Assembly (NCBI RefSeq): GCF_900106775.1
Contig: NZ_FNNQ01000001.1
Span: forward strand, 389,367 to 453,366
DNA length: 64,000 nucleotides
Source: Marininema mesophilum
Lineage (GTDB): Bacteria; Bacillota; Bacilli; Thermoactinomycetales; DSM-45169
Direction of reading: 5' to 3'
Shown in pieces: positions 35,298-44,308 of this stretch; the stretch's first letter is position 1, and each line of letters begins with the position of its first letter. The position numbers and the translations under genes were made by a program. Below the pieces are notes generated by a model. It was given only the letters and a program-made list of their open reading frames with translations, did no database searches and was not told the DNA's origin.

Positions 35298-37148
35298 TTA
35301 TTTCTCTTCTTTCTTGTCCTCATCCATCACTTCATACTCGGCATCAACGACGTTGTCACGATCCTTATCCTTACCTTCATCTGCTTGGTCACCTTGAGCA
35401 GCTTGTGCTTCAGCAGCTTGTTGCTGATACAGCTTCACGGATAGTTCTTGCACAGCCGTTTCCAGCTCTTCTGTTGCCGTTTTGAGGGTCTCAAGGTCTG
35501 TACCTTCCAAGGCTTTTTTCACGGCTTCCTTCGCTTCTTCCGCTTTCTGTTTATCAGCATCTTCCACTTTGTCACCTAGATCTTTCAAGGTTTTATCTGT
35601 AGTGAAGACAAGTTGATCCGCTTTATTACGAAGCTCGACTTCTTCTTTGCGCTTTTTATCTTCCTCAGCATTTTCTTCCGCTTCCTTCACCATGCGATCT
35701 ACTTCATCATCGGACAATCCGCTGGAGGACTGGATCGTGATATCCTTACTTTTTCCAGTTGCGGTATCCTTAGCAGTTACGTGAGCAATACCATTCGCAT
35801 CGATTTTAAAGGAAACTTCGATTTGAGGTACACCCCGAGGAGCTGGAGGAATGTCTTGTAATTGGAAGCGACCAAGGGTTTTATTGTGAGCAGCCATCTC
35901 ACGCTCCCCTTGTAGTACATGAATATCTACCACCGTTTGGTTATCCGCCGCTGTAGAGAAAATTTGAGACTTCTCAGTTGGGATAGTCGTATTGCGCTCG
36001 ATCAGTTTGGTAAACACACTACCAAGGGTTTCAATCCCGAGCGAGAGCGGTGTTACATCGAGAAGAACAACATCTTTCACATCACCAGAGAGTACGCCAC
36101 CTTGCACACCCGCACCCATTGCTACTACTTCATCTGGATTTACGCCTTTGCTTGGCTCTTGACCCGTCAGTTTTTTGATCGCTTCTTGAACCGCAGGAAT
36201 CCGTGTAGAACCCCCTACCAAGATCACTCGTTCGATGTCAGAAGCTTGCATCCCTGCGTCTTTCAGTGCTTGACGTGTTGGACGCATGGTGCGCTCTACC
36301 AATTCGGCGGAGAGTTCTTCAAACTTCGCACGGGTTAGGGACATTTCTAAGTGTTTAGGACCGCTTGCATCTGCCGTTAAGAATGGAAGGGAGATGGTCG
36401 TGGTCAATACACCAGAGAGATCTTTCTTCGCTTTCTCAGCCGCATCTTTTAAACGTTGCAGCGCCATACGATCGTTGGAGAGGTCAATGCCATTTTCTTG
36501 TTTAAACACTTGGACCAGATGATCGATGATTACTTGGTCAAAGTCATCGCCGCCTAATTTGTTGTCCCCACTGGTCGCTTTTACTTCAAAGAGACCATCG
36601 CCCATTTCCATTATGGAAACGTCGAAGGTACCACCACCAAGGTCAAAAACGAGAATCGTTTGATCGCCATCTTTATCCAAACCGTAAGCTAAAGCGGCTG
36701 CTGTTGGTTCATTGATGATCCGCAGAACATCCATACCAGCGATTTTACCAGCGTCTTTGGTTGCCTGACGTTGGCTATCGTTAAAGTAAGCAGGTACCGT
36801 GATAACCGCTTCGGTTACTTTTTCGCCGAGATATGCCTCAGCATCTTCTTTCAATTTTTGCAGGATCATAGCCGAGATCTCTTGAGGTGTGTACTGTTTC
36901 TCTTCGATGGACTCTTTATGATCCGTACCCATCCAACGCTTAATCGAGGCGATCGTGTTATCTGGGTTAGTGATCGCCTGACGTTTTGCTGCCTCACCTA
37001 CAAGACGCTCACCCGTCTTGGAGAAGCCAACAACTGAGGGCGTAGTTCGTCCTCCTTCAGCGTTAGCGATAACAGTAGCTTCATTTCCTTCCATAAATGC
37101 AACACAGGAGTTAGTAGTTCCTAAGTCGATTCCGATAACTTTACTCAT
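35298..37148 (-). CDS. dnaK: Chaperone protein DnaK
   Basis: Hsp70 ATPase of 616 residues. The ATPase domain begins GIDLGTTNSCVAFMEGN and contains VFDLGGGTFDVSI and ILVGGSTRIPAVQ; the substrate domain includes DVTPLSLGIETLG and the lid ends in an acidic, glutamine-rich tail. It acts with DnaJ and GrpE encoded beside it, under HrcA control from the CIRCE site upstream of hrcA. Confidence 0.97.
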   Translation of the reverse strand: MSKVIGIDLGTTNSCVAFMEGNEATVIANAEGGRTTPSVVGFSKTGERLVGEAAKRQAITNPDNTIASIKRWMGTDHKESIEEKQYTPQEISAMILQKLKEDAEAYLGEKVTEAVITVPAYFNDSQRQATKDAGKIAGMDVLRIINEPTAAALAYGLDKDGDQTILVFDLGGGTFDVSIMEMGDGLFEVKATSGDNKLGGDDFDQVIIDHLVQVFKQENGIDLSNDRMALQRLKDAAEKAKKDLSGVLTTTISLPFLTADASGPKHLEMSLTRAKFEELSAELVERTMRPTRQALKDAGMQASDIERVILVGGSTRIPAVQEAIKKLTGQEPSKGVNPDEVVAMGAGVQGGVLSGDVKDVVLLDVTPLSLGIETLGSVFTKLIERNTTIPTEKSQIFSTAADNQTVVDIHVLQGEREMAAHNKTLGRFQLQDIPPAPRGVPQIEVSFKIDANGIAHVTAKDTATGKSKDITIQSSSGLSDDEVDRMVKEAEENAEEDKKRKEEVELRNKADQLVFTTDKTLKDLGDKVEDADKQKAEEAKEAVKKALEGTDLETLKTATEELETAVQELSVKLYQQQAAEAQAAQGDQADEGKDKDRDNVVDAEYEVMDEDKKEEK

Positions 37149-37201
37149 AGTAGATGTACCCCCTTATAATTTTCCCAATGAAATAAATAACCTCATTCGT
37201 T

Positions 37202-37963
37202 TCAATAGCTTACTTTAACCATAGCAGGACGCAGGATACGTTCCTTAAAACGATAACCTTTTTGAAGCTCCTCAATCACCATCCCTGCTCCTACACCTTC
37301 TGCCTCCTCTTGCATCACTGCAGTGTGTTCATGGGGGTTAAATTCCTTACCCTCTGCCTCAATCACCGAAAGCCCTTTTTCTGTCAAGGACTGTAGTAAT
37401 TGACGGTAGACCATGTCCACACCCTGACGCAAGACATTGGACTCACTCGTTGACTCATCTACAGCCAGTGCACGCTCTAAGTTATCGAGCACAGGTAAGA
37501 GAGACTCAACCAAGGAGGTGGCCCCATATTTGACAGCATCCTCTTGATCCTTACGAGAACGCCGACGGAAATTCTCATAATCAGCCCGTGCGCGAAGCAG
37601 CTGCTCTTTATTCTCCTCCGCCTGACGCTTCCATTTCTCCAGCTCTGTTTGCAATTCCTCTAGATCAGCGATGTTTGTAGCTCCCAGCGAATAATTTTCG
37701 TCGTCAATCGACTCTTCCCCTTCATCTGAGGAAGAATCAACAGCGTAATCCGTATGTAGTTCTTCCTGTGACTGTTCCTCATAAGAAACCTGGTAAGCCT
37801 CTTCCTCGGAAGGTGCTGAGAGAGATTCCCCACTTACTTCTGTCTCAGATACTTTATTAAAGGATCCTTCTTTCCGACGCTTTCGTTCTTCTTCCGCTTC
37901 CTTCGCTTTTCTTAGTTCCCGCGCTGTACGAGGGCGTTTCGACTCATTCACATGCTCTTCCAC
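37202..37963 (-). CDS. grpE: Nucleotide exchange factor GrpE
   Basis: Releases ADP from DnaK. At 253 residues it is longer than usual (about 190): the first ~115 residues are a charged, acidic, low-complexity stretch (ELRKAKEAEEERKRRKEG). The conserved part follows, with coiled-coil RARADYENFRRRSRKDQEDA and the beta-domain end KGYRFKERILRPAMVKVS. The start is GTG with GAGGTGATAAT upstream. Only 13 bases separate it from the chaperonin gene. Confidence 0.94.
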   Translation of the reverse strand: MEEHVNESKRPRTARELRKAKEAEEERKRRKEGSFNKVSETEVSGESLSAPSEEEAYQVSYEEQSQEELHTDYAVDSSSDEGEESIDDENYSLGATNIADLEELQTELEKWKRQAEENKEQLLRARADYENFRRRSRKDQEDAVKYGATSLVESLLPVLDNLERALAVDESTSESNVLRQGVDMVYRQLLQSLTEKGLSVIEAEGKEFNPHEHTAVMQEEAEGVGAGMVIEELQKGYRFKERILRPAMVKVSY

Positions 37964-37976
37964 ATTATCACCTCAA

Positions 37977-39512
37977 TCATCTCGCATCGATTCCCTTCAT
38001 TGGAACGACGGTATGGATACGAAGGATTGCTGTACTCACTTCGCCAGCGGCTTGTAGTGCATGGTACTTAACTGGCAAGGGATCAACGACCCCCATATCG
38101 ACCATGTCTGAGATCACTCCTCGATCACAGTCCACCCCTAGCGATTTACTCTGCCTCTTCCACTGCAGTGCCTTTACTTCTTCTACCTTCTCCAAGGGGT
38201 TAAAACCCGCATTGGCTACCACTTGGCTCATCGGTCGATGAAGTGCTTCAGCAACAGCAGAAACCCCGAAGGCTTCCGTACCTTGGACTAGATCCCGATG
38301 CTTCTCAACCTCTCTGGCTAAAGCTAGTTCAGCAGCTCCTCCTCCTGGAAGGAATCCTCCCCGGACGGCCGCTTGAACAGCTGCGGCCGCGTCTTTAGCG
38401 ATCCGCTCCCGCTCCCTTACTACTTCCTCCGTGGAAGCACTGACGAGAATGGTAGCAAAGGATTTGCCAGCTCCACTGATAACGCGAATACACCCAAGGC
38501 GTTCTTCACACTCTACCAATTCTGCCATTCCAAAAAACGCTTCAAGTTCCGCAATAGGCTTAGATAGACTGGTCCGCATTAATATCCTGGCACCGATGTG
38601 TTCAGCCACCCGATTAATGTCTTCTCTACTTATCTGAGAGACAACGAGTAGATCCGCACTGGAGAGTCGGTCCTCCACAAGCGGGTCTACTTCTCCTTCT
38701 ACGAGAACAACTTCTACATTACTCTCTACTAATTTTCCAATAGCAGAGAGTAATGCTTCTCGATTCTCCTCCAACTTACGAAAGCCCGCTTCAGACTGCG
38801 TTTCTACCGGCTCAGGGGTCAGGTCACCACCAATGACGAGAATGCGCGGCAGTTCCTTTGTATCAGATACTTGTAGATTTAAACGCTCTCCCTTAACGAG
38901 AAGGCCAGAAAAGACACCACTTTCAACACGAGGATGAGCCGTCACTGCTTCGCTTAAGCGAAAGTTCTTCTCGAGAAGTTTCTCTCGCCCTACCATCAGC
39001 GCCGCCTCAATGACCAAATCGGTCACATCCTCCTGCTCGCGCCCAGCTGTAAAAGCGATTCCTTGTAACCATTCGTCCTTCAAATCCCAGATCGGATGCG
39101 CCATCTTTTGCATCCCTTCTAAGGCATGTTGAATTCCACGACGAATTCCTGCAATTACTTTAGCCACTGGGACACCACGGCCCACTTGCTTTGTCCCCTC
39201 TTCTACCAACGTAGCCGCAAGTAATGTTGCCGTCGTCGTTCCATCCCCTACTTCTTCCTGTTGCGCACGAGCGATCTGAGAAATCATACGTGCAGCTGGA
39301 TGGTGGATTTCCATCTTCTCTAGGATCGTTACACCATCGTTGGTAACGATCACCTCTCCCATTTCACCCACCAGCATCGTATCTAGTCCCTTGGGGCCTA
39401 GCGTTCCCTCTACCGCCACCGCGATACTACGAACTGCTTCGACGTTTTCTAGCAGAGCACCAGTACGAGGATTTTCCGCCACAGTTCGACTTTTAAACGT
39501 GGATTGTTCCAT
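37977..39512 (-). CDS. Group III (archaeal/thermosome-like) chaperonin in the dnaK operon
   Basis: A 511-residue chaperonin of the TCP-1/thermosome branch, not GroEL. Group II hallmarks are intact: LGPKGLDTMLV, VTNDGVTILEKMEIHHPAA, the ATPase motif VGDGTTTATLLAATLVEEG, GGFLPGGGAAELALAREV and a C-terminal VSTAILRIHTVVPM. These proteins form hexadecameric folding chambers with a built-in lid and need no GroES. The ATG at 39512 is used (GAGG nine bases upstream); an earlier in-frame start at 39581 would add 23 unlike residues. It lies between hrcA and grpE, the position reported for the bacterial archaeal-like chaperonins of Carboxydothermus and relatives, so heat-shock control by HrcA is likely. 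Confidence 0.93.
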   Translation of the reverse strand: MEQSTFKSRTVAENPRTGALLENVEAVRSIAVAVEGTLGPKGLDTMLVGEMGEVIVTNDGVTILEKMEIHHPAARMISQIARAQQEEVGDGTTTATLLAATLVEEGTKQVGRGVPVAKVIAGIRRGIQHALEGMQKMAHPIWDLKDEWLQGIAFTAGREQEDVTDLVIEAALMVGREKLLEKNFRLSEAVTAHPRVESGVFSGLLVKGERLNLQVSDTKELPRILVIGGDLTPEPVETQSEAGFRKLEENREALLSAIGKLVESNVEVVLVEGEVDPLVEDRLSSADLLVVSQISREDINRVAEHIGARILMRTSLSKPIAELEAFFGMAELVECEERLGCIRVISGAGKSFATILVSASTEEVVRERERIAKDAAAAVQAAVRGGFLPGGGAAELALAREVEKHRDLVQGTEAFGVSAVAEALHRPMSQVVANAGFNPLEKVEEVKALQWKRQSKSLGVDCDRGVISDMVDMGVVDPLPVKYHALQAAGEVSTAILRIHTVVPMKGIDAR

Positions 39513-39631
39513 CGGCGACGACCTCACCTTCTCTACTTTTATATTTAGGATGTGGAGTGTGACTCCCCATCTGTGGTTCACATAGTAAAAGTTCTAGTTT
39601 TCATCCTGTCCACAAAAATGAGAGTCCCATA

Positions 39632-40657
39632 TTATTTGTAGAGTTGGCGAAGATGTTCAGACAGATCGGTTGTAAGTACCTGCATGAGGCTAACTACCTT
39701 GTTATAATCCATACGAGTGGGACCTAATACACCCACTGTACCTAGCGAGCGACCATCAATAGAAAAAGAAGCGGTCACAATGCTACAGTTATTTACTGTA
39801 GCAATGGAATTTTCCTCACCAATACGTACCTGCACACCTGCATTATTAGTGGCAAATAGTTTAGTTACCGTATCCGTCTGTTCAAAGAGGTCCATCAATG
39901 CTTTAACCTGTGTTACATCTGTAAACTCGGGCTGGGTCAAAATATTCGTCGTCCCACTCGTGAAGATTCGGTCATCCGTGTCTGCCAACAGCATCTGATC
40001 AATTACTCCGAGCAAAAACTCATACTGCTCGACGTGCCGATCTAGTTCGGCAAAAAGTTCTTGGTAAACATTGCGCTTGAGGCGAACCAGTGGCACACCA
40101 GACAGTTTAACGTTTAAGATGTTGACCAATTTTTCAATGGAAGAGAGGGAAACTCCATCAGGGACAGTGAATCTTCGTTGATCTACATGGCCATTATCTG
40201 ATACAACAATAGCCACCGCAGATCGCTCATTGAGTGGGATTACTTGTAGGTGCTTCAGTTTGTTATGGATTGCTTCAGGACCCAAAATAATCGACGTGTA
40301 ATTGGTGAGACGCGACAAAATGGAACCGGTCTGTTGAATCGTCAGTTCCACAGCATCCATCTGAGAAGCAAACAATTCTCTGACTTGTAATAAGTCTGTT
40401 CGCTCCAATCGCTGTGGCCCCATCAAATTATCAACATAATAGCGGTATCCCATCTGACTCGGGATACGCCCAGCAGATGTATGCGGCTGTTCAACGAAAC
40501 CTAAATCTTCGAGATCCGCCATCTCATTACGAACTGTAGCTGCACTATAGCCAATATCATCTCGCTTTGAAATAGTACGAGATCCTACAGGCTCCGCATG
40601 GACGACATACTCCTCGATGATCGCTTTCAATATCTGCTTCTGCCGCTCGGCCAACAT
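39632..40657 (-). CDS. hrcA: Heat-inducible transcription repressor HrcA
   Basis: Represses class I heat-shock genes by binding CIRCE. The 341 residues have the winged-helix (EPVGSRTISKRDDIGYSAATVRNEMADLEDLG), PHTSAGRIPS and the GAF-like C-terminal domain ending in LTTDLSEHLRQLY. The ATG at 40657 follows GGGAGGGAGG closely. A CIRCE element lies 16 bases upstream, so it represses itself and the genes behind it. Confidence 0.96.
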   Translation of the reverse strand: MLAERQKQILKAIIEEYVVHAEPVGSRTISKRDDIGYSAATVRNEMADLEDLGFVEQPHTSAGRIPSQMGYRYYVDNLMGPQRLERTDLLQVRELFASQMDAVELTIQQTGSILSRLTNYTSIILGPEAIHNKLKHLQVIPLNERSAVAIVVSDNGHVDQRRFTVPDGVSLSSIEKLVNILNVKLSGVPLVRLKRNVYQELFAELDRHVEQYEFLLGVIDQMLLADTDDRIFTSGTTNILTQPEFTDVTQVKALMDLFEQTDTVTKLFATNNAGVQVRIGEENSIATVNNCSIVTASFSIDGRSLGTVGVLGPTRMDYNKVVSLMQVLTTDLSEHLRQLYK

Positions 40658-40673
40658 CTGCCTCCCTCCCTTG

Positions 40674-40700
40674 TTAGCACTCAAAGATCATGAGTGCTAA
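40674..40700. promoter_or_regulatory. CIRCE operator
   Basis: TTAGCACTC-N9-GAGTGCTAA, a perfect inverted repeat matching the HrcA-binding consensus, lies between the promoter and the hrcA start. Confidence 0.97.
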
Positions 40701-40712
40701 TAGCTTACTCAT

Positions 40713-40741
40713 AAGGTATCAAACCACTCCCTCGATGTCAA
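40713..40741 (-). promoter_or_regulatory. SigA promoter of the hrcA operon
   Basis: TTGACA (40741-40736), 17 bases, TACCTT (40718-40713), just upstream of CIRCE. The -35 box contains the hemW stop codon. Confidence 0.75.
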
Positions 40742-41910
40742 CGACCAACAACGTGATCGACCCCTTCACCTAAGAAAGCCGAAAATACATCATTGCCAAA
40801 GAGAAGTCCTTTCTCTGTCAGTGACCATCGACCCATTTCCTTTTGTAATAAATCTTTTTTCTCCAGTGTAGCTAGAACATCACCAAACACCACCGCAAGC
40901 GCAACATCAAATCGTTCCCGGAACCGCCCCTCATGTACGCCTTCTTCTAGTCGCAGGCCTAAAATCATCTCATTTTCCATCGCTTCCATTCTAGTTACAT
41001 CCAATGTTTCAGCGATGGGACGTCCCTTTTCACAGCGACGGATATACTCCCCTACTCCCTTCACATTGACATGGCGAACACCTCGCGCGTATCCATGGGC
41101 TCCTGCTCCAAGTCCATAGTAGGGATTGTTTTTCCAATAGGTTGAGTTATGCTTACTCTCTTTTCCTGGGCGCGCAAAGTTAGAGATTTCGTATTGTGAA
41201 TAACCCGCAGCTTGCAATCTCTCCCGTGTCAGTTGGTACATCATCAACTCATCTTCTTCGGAAGGAAGTGGGAGTTTGCCTTGCAGGAGCTTCGCATGGA
41301 AAACCGTGCCTTCTTCAACTTTTAAGCTATAGACAGAGAAGTGTTCTGGAGCAAGTGCCACCCCTTCTCGGATCGCCTCTTCCATATCGGCCACCGTCTG
41401 CTTGGGTAATCCAAACATCAGATCCAAGGAGATGTTATGAATTCCAACGGCACGTGCGGTTTCCACACTGCGTCCAATATCGGATACCGAGTGAACGCGA
41501 CCAATATTGGCCAATAGATCTGGACGGAAAGTTTGTGCACCAAAACTGATCCGATTAATCCCTCCCGCCAGCATCACCTCAAGCTTTTCTTTCTCCGTCG
41601 TACCGGGATTCGCCTCAATGGTATATTCAATCTCATCTGACCAAAAAGGAAAATAACGCCGAATCGCCGTTAGCAGACGCTCCATTTGTTTTACATCGAG
41701 TACCGTAGGGGTCCCCCCGCCAATAAAGATCGTCTCGATCTCCTCAGGGGGAATTTCTGCCACCGTCCAAGCCATCTCACGTTCCAATGCATCCAAGTAT
41801 TCATCCACTGGCTGACCACCTACGACATAGGCCGTGAAGTCGCAGTAATGGCACTTATGACTACAAAAAGGAATGTGAATGTAGATAGAGCGAGGCGAAA
41901 CGTTGTTCAT
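40738..41910 (-). CDS. hemW: Radical SAM protein HemW
   Basis: Putative heme chaperone related to coproporphyrinogen III dehydrogenase. The 390 residues contain the [4Fe-4S] motif HIPFCSHKCHYCDF, GGGTPTVL and the HemW-type C-terminal wing. True HemN enzymes have an extra cysteine and N-terminal region that are absent here, so heme-iron trafficking is favoured over oxidative decarboxylation. The ATG at 41910 has AAGAAGGG upstream. It lies between lepA and hrcA as in B. subtilis. Confidence 0.93.
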   Translation of the reverse strand: MNNVSPRSIYIHIPFCSHKCHYCDFTAYVVGGQPVDEYLDALEREMAWTVAEIPPEEIETIFIGGGTPTVLDVKQMERLLTAIRRYFPFWSDEIEYTIEANPGTTEKEKLEVMLAGGINRISFGAQTFRPDLLANIGRVHSVSDIGRSVETARAVGIHNISLDLMFGLPKQTVADMEEAIREGVALAPEHFSVYSLKVEEGTVFHAKLLQGKLPLPSEEDELMMYQLTRERLQAAGYSQYEISNFARPGKESKHNSTYWKNNPYYGLGAGAHGYARGVRHVNVKGVGEYIRRCEKGRPIAETLDVTRMEAMENEMILGLRLEEGVHEGRFRERFDVALAVVFGDVLATLEKKDLLQKEMGRWSLTEKGLLFGNDVFSAFLGEGVDHVVGR

Positions 41911-41969
41911 ACTAGCCCTTCTTTCTTGAAAAAACCGCCAGCGGTTTCTCGCTCGCGGTGGATTTCCGT

Positions 41970-43805
41970 TCACTTCTTGCTATCGTCCATCTGTAAAACT
42001 GCCATAAAAGCTTCTTGCGGCACCTCTACGTTTCCGACAGCCTTCATCCGCTTCTTACCTTCCTTTTGCTTTTCGAGGAGTTTCCGCTTCCGACTGATAT
42101 CTCCACCATAGCATTTTGCTAACACATTTTTACGTTGGGCGCGGATCGTTTCGCGAGCTACCACTTTATTACCAATCGTCGCTTGAATGGGTACCTCAAA
42201 CATTTGGCGCGGGATAAGCTCTTTTAACTTCTCAACAAAGAGACGTCCTCGATAGTATGCTTTATCATGGTGCACGATAAAGGAGAGGGCATCCACTGGC
42301 TCACCATTGAGCAGGATATCCATCTTCACCAACTTGGAGGTTTTATACCCAATCATCTCATAGTCAAAGGAAGCATAGCCCTTCGTCCCCGATTTTAGTT
42401 GATCAAAAAAATCGTAAACGATCTCTGCCAAAGGCAACTGATAGACGATATTTACCCGGTTTGCGTCAAGATAACGCATATCAACATACTCTCCACGCTT
42501 CGATTGGCAAAGTTCCATTACAGTACCTACGAAATCATTGGGAACCATGATCGAGGCCTTTACATAGGGTTCCTCTACATATTCCACTTGCTGCGAAGGA
42601 GGCATATGCGTCGGATTCTCGATGCTGATGACCTCGCCATCTGTCTTGTACACATTGTAAACAACGCTAGGAGCCGTTGTGATCAGAGGGATATTATACT
42701 CTCGTTCAATTCGCTCCTGGATAATCTCCATATGAAGCAAACCGAGAAATCCACATCGGAAACCAAATCCGAGCGCACCAGAAGTCTCTGGCTCATAACG
42801 CAGGGAAGAGTCATTCAACTCCAGTTTTTCTAAGGCTTCCCGCAGATCATCATAGTCTGAGGAGTCGACTGGATACATCCCACAAAAAACCATGGGGTTA
42901 ATCCGACGATAACCAGCCAATGGTTCCTCAGCAGGACGATTCGCATCGGTAATCGTATCCCCTACTCGCGTATCCTTCACGTTCTTGATGGAGGCGACCA
43001 TAAAGCCTACCTCACCGACAGCAAGTTCTTCCCGGGCCATCGGTCGAGGGGCAAAAACACCCACTTCGGTCACTTCAAACTCCTTACCTGTTGCCATCAT
43101 ACGAACTTTTTGCCCTTTTTTAATGGAACCATCTACGACCCGAATATAGGTGATAACTCCTTTATAAGCATCGTAGAGAGAATCATAGATCATCGCCTTC
43201 AGCGGTGCTGTAGAATCTCCAGCTGGAGCAGGTACCTGGGTAACTACCTGTTCCAGGATTTCTTCGATACCAATCCCGGACTTTGCAGAAGCAAGTACAG
43301 CTTCTGAAGCATCTAGACCGATAAGGTCCTCGATTTCTTGTCGTACTCGTTCAGGATCTGCACTGGGAAGGTCAATCTTGTTGATGACCGGTAGGATCTC
43401 CAAATCATTATCCAAAGCCAGATACACATTGGCCATCGTTTGCGCTTCTACTCCCTGAGCGGCATCGACTACCAAAAGAGCCCCTTCACAAGCAGCGAGG
43501 GAACGTGAAACCTCATAAGTAAAGTCCACGTGACCCGGTGTATCAATCAGATTAAGGATGTAGTCCTGTCCATCCTTTGCTTTGTAAGGCAAGCGAACCG
43601 ATTGTAATTTAATGGTGATGCCTCGTTCTCTTTCTAAGTCCATTGAGTCAAGGAACTGATCCTGCATCTCGCGGTCAGACAGTGCCCCGGTATGTTCTAG
43701 TATACGATCGGCCAAAGTAGATTTCCCATGGTCGATGTGAGCGATGATCGAGAAATTGCGAATCTTCTCCTGTTGTCGCTCCTGCTGCCGATTTTTTTCG
43801 TTCAT
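41970..43805 (-). CDS. lepA: Elongation factor 4 (LepA)
   Basis: Ribosome-associated GTPase of 611 residues. The G motifs are AHIDHGKSTLADRI, DTPGHVDF and NKIDLPSADP; domains follow as in EF-G but domain IV is replaced by the LepA-specific C-terminal domain (AKCYGGDISRKRKLLEKQKEGKKRMK). GGAGGG precedes the ATG. It is upstream of hemW. Confidence 0.97.
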   Translation of the reverse strand: MNEKNRQQERQQEKIRNFSIIAHIDHGKSTLADRILEHTGALSDREMQDQFLDSMDLERERGITIKLQSVRLPYKAKDGQDYILNLIDTPGHVDFTYEVSRSLAACEGALLVVDAAQGVEAQTMANVYLALDNDLEILPVINKIDLPSADPERVRQEIEDLIGLDASEAVLASAKSGIGIEEILEQVVTQVPAPAGDSTAPLKAMIYDSLYDAYKGVITYIRVVDGSIKKGQKVRMMATGKEFEVTEVGVFAPRPMAREELAVGEVGFMVASIKNVKDTRVGDTITDANRPAEEPLAGYRRINPMVFCGMYPVDSSDYDDLREALEKLELNDSSLRYEPETSGALGFGFRCGFLGLLHMEIIQERIEREYNIPLITTAPSVVYNVYKTDGEVISIENPTHMPPSQQVEYVEEPYVKASIMVPNDFVGTVMELCQSKRGEYVDMRYLDANRVNIVYQLPLAEIVYDFFDQLKSGTKGYASFDYEMIGYKTSKLVKMDILLNGEPVDALSFIVHHDKAYYRGRLFVEKLKELIPRQMFEVPIQATIGNKVVARETIRAQRKNVLAKCYGGDISRKRKLLEKQKEGKKRMKAVGNVEVPQEAFMAVLQMDDSKK

Positions 43806-43914
43806 TCCGTTCCCTCCTGCGTAAAAACGCGCACTACTGCATCCTGTTCATTATAGCAATGCAGGAAGGATGGGGCAACGAAGGAATAAAACGATCTTGC
43901 AACGATTTGTTAGA

Positions 43915-44289
43915 CTACTCCGATCCGCCTACCCAACCCACTACTTTCTCCACCACTGCCCGTGCGGTTTCACGAATTCCCTGTCCTGCTCCATTACTAG
44001 CAACAGATAACCAGCTATTGCTGGCATCCGTTAATTGTACAGCTGTTTTCTGTGCTTCTTCTTTCTTTTTCTTCACTTCATTTAACGCACCCTTACTATC
44101 CGTTTCATAAACATGTCCAAGGACAGCAATCTCCACTCGCCCCTTTTCATCAGGAGTAACCTGAACCGCTCGCTGGGAGTCTTTCGTCCCTTGAATCTGT
44201 TGAATATTGGTTTCCGCTGAGCCGATACCAAGTACGATCCCAAGCATCAACGCAAGCAATAGGGCGATAGCCTGAATAGTGAAGCGCAT
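43915..44289 (-). CDS. yqxA: YqxA-like DUF3679 protein
   Basis: A 124-residue protein between spoIIP and lepA, the position of yqxA in Bacillus. It has an N-terminal hydrophobic segment (IQAIALLLALMLGIVLGIG) and a polar extracytoplasmic part with a lysine/glutamate-rich helix. Function unknown. The ATG at 44289 has a GGTGAT-type site upstream; longer in-frame starts overlap spoIIP. Confidence 0.8.
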   Translation of the reverse strand: MRFTIQAIALLLALMLGIVLGIGSAETNIQQIQGTKDSQRAVQVTPDEKGRVEIAVLGHVYETDSKGALNEVKKKKEEAQKTAVQLTDASNSWLSVASNGAGQGIRETARAVVEKVVGWVGGSE

Positions 44290-44308
44290 GGAGATCACCA
44301 CGTTCCTC

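Noticed and set aside
37977..39512. GroEL
   Set aside because: The motifs (NDGVTILEKM, GDGTTTATLL, PGGGAAE) and length fit the thermosome branch, and no groES is adjacent.
40738..41910. HemN (oxygen-independent coproporphyrinogen oxidase)
   Set aside because: The N-terminal features and extra cysteine of true HemN are absent; the protein matches the HemW subgroup.
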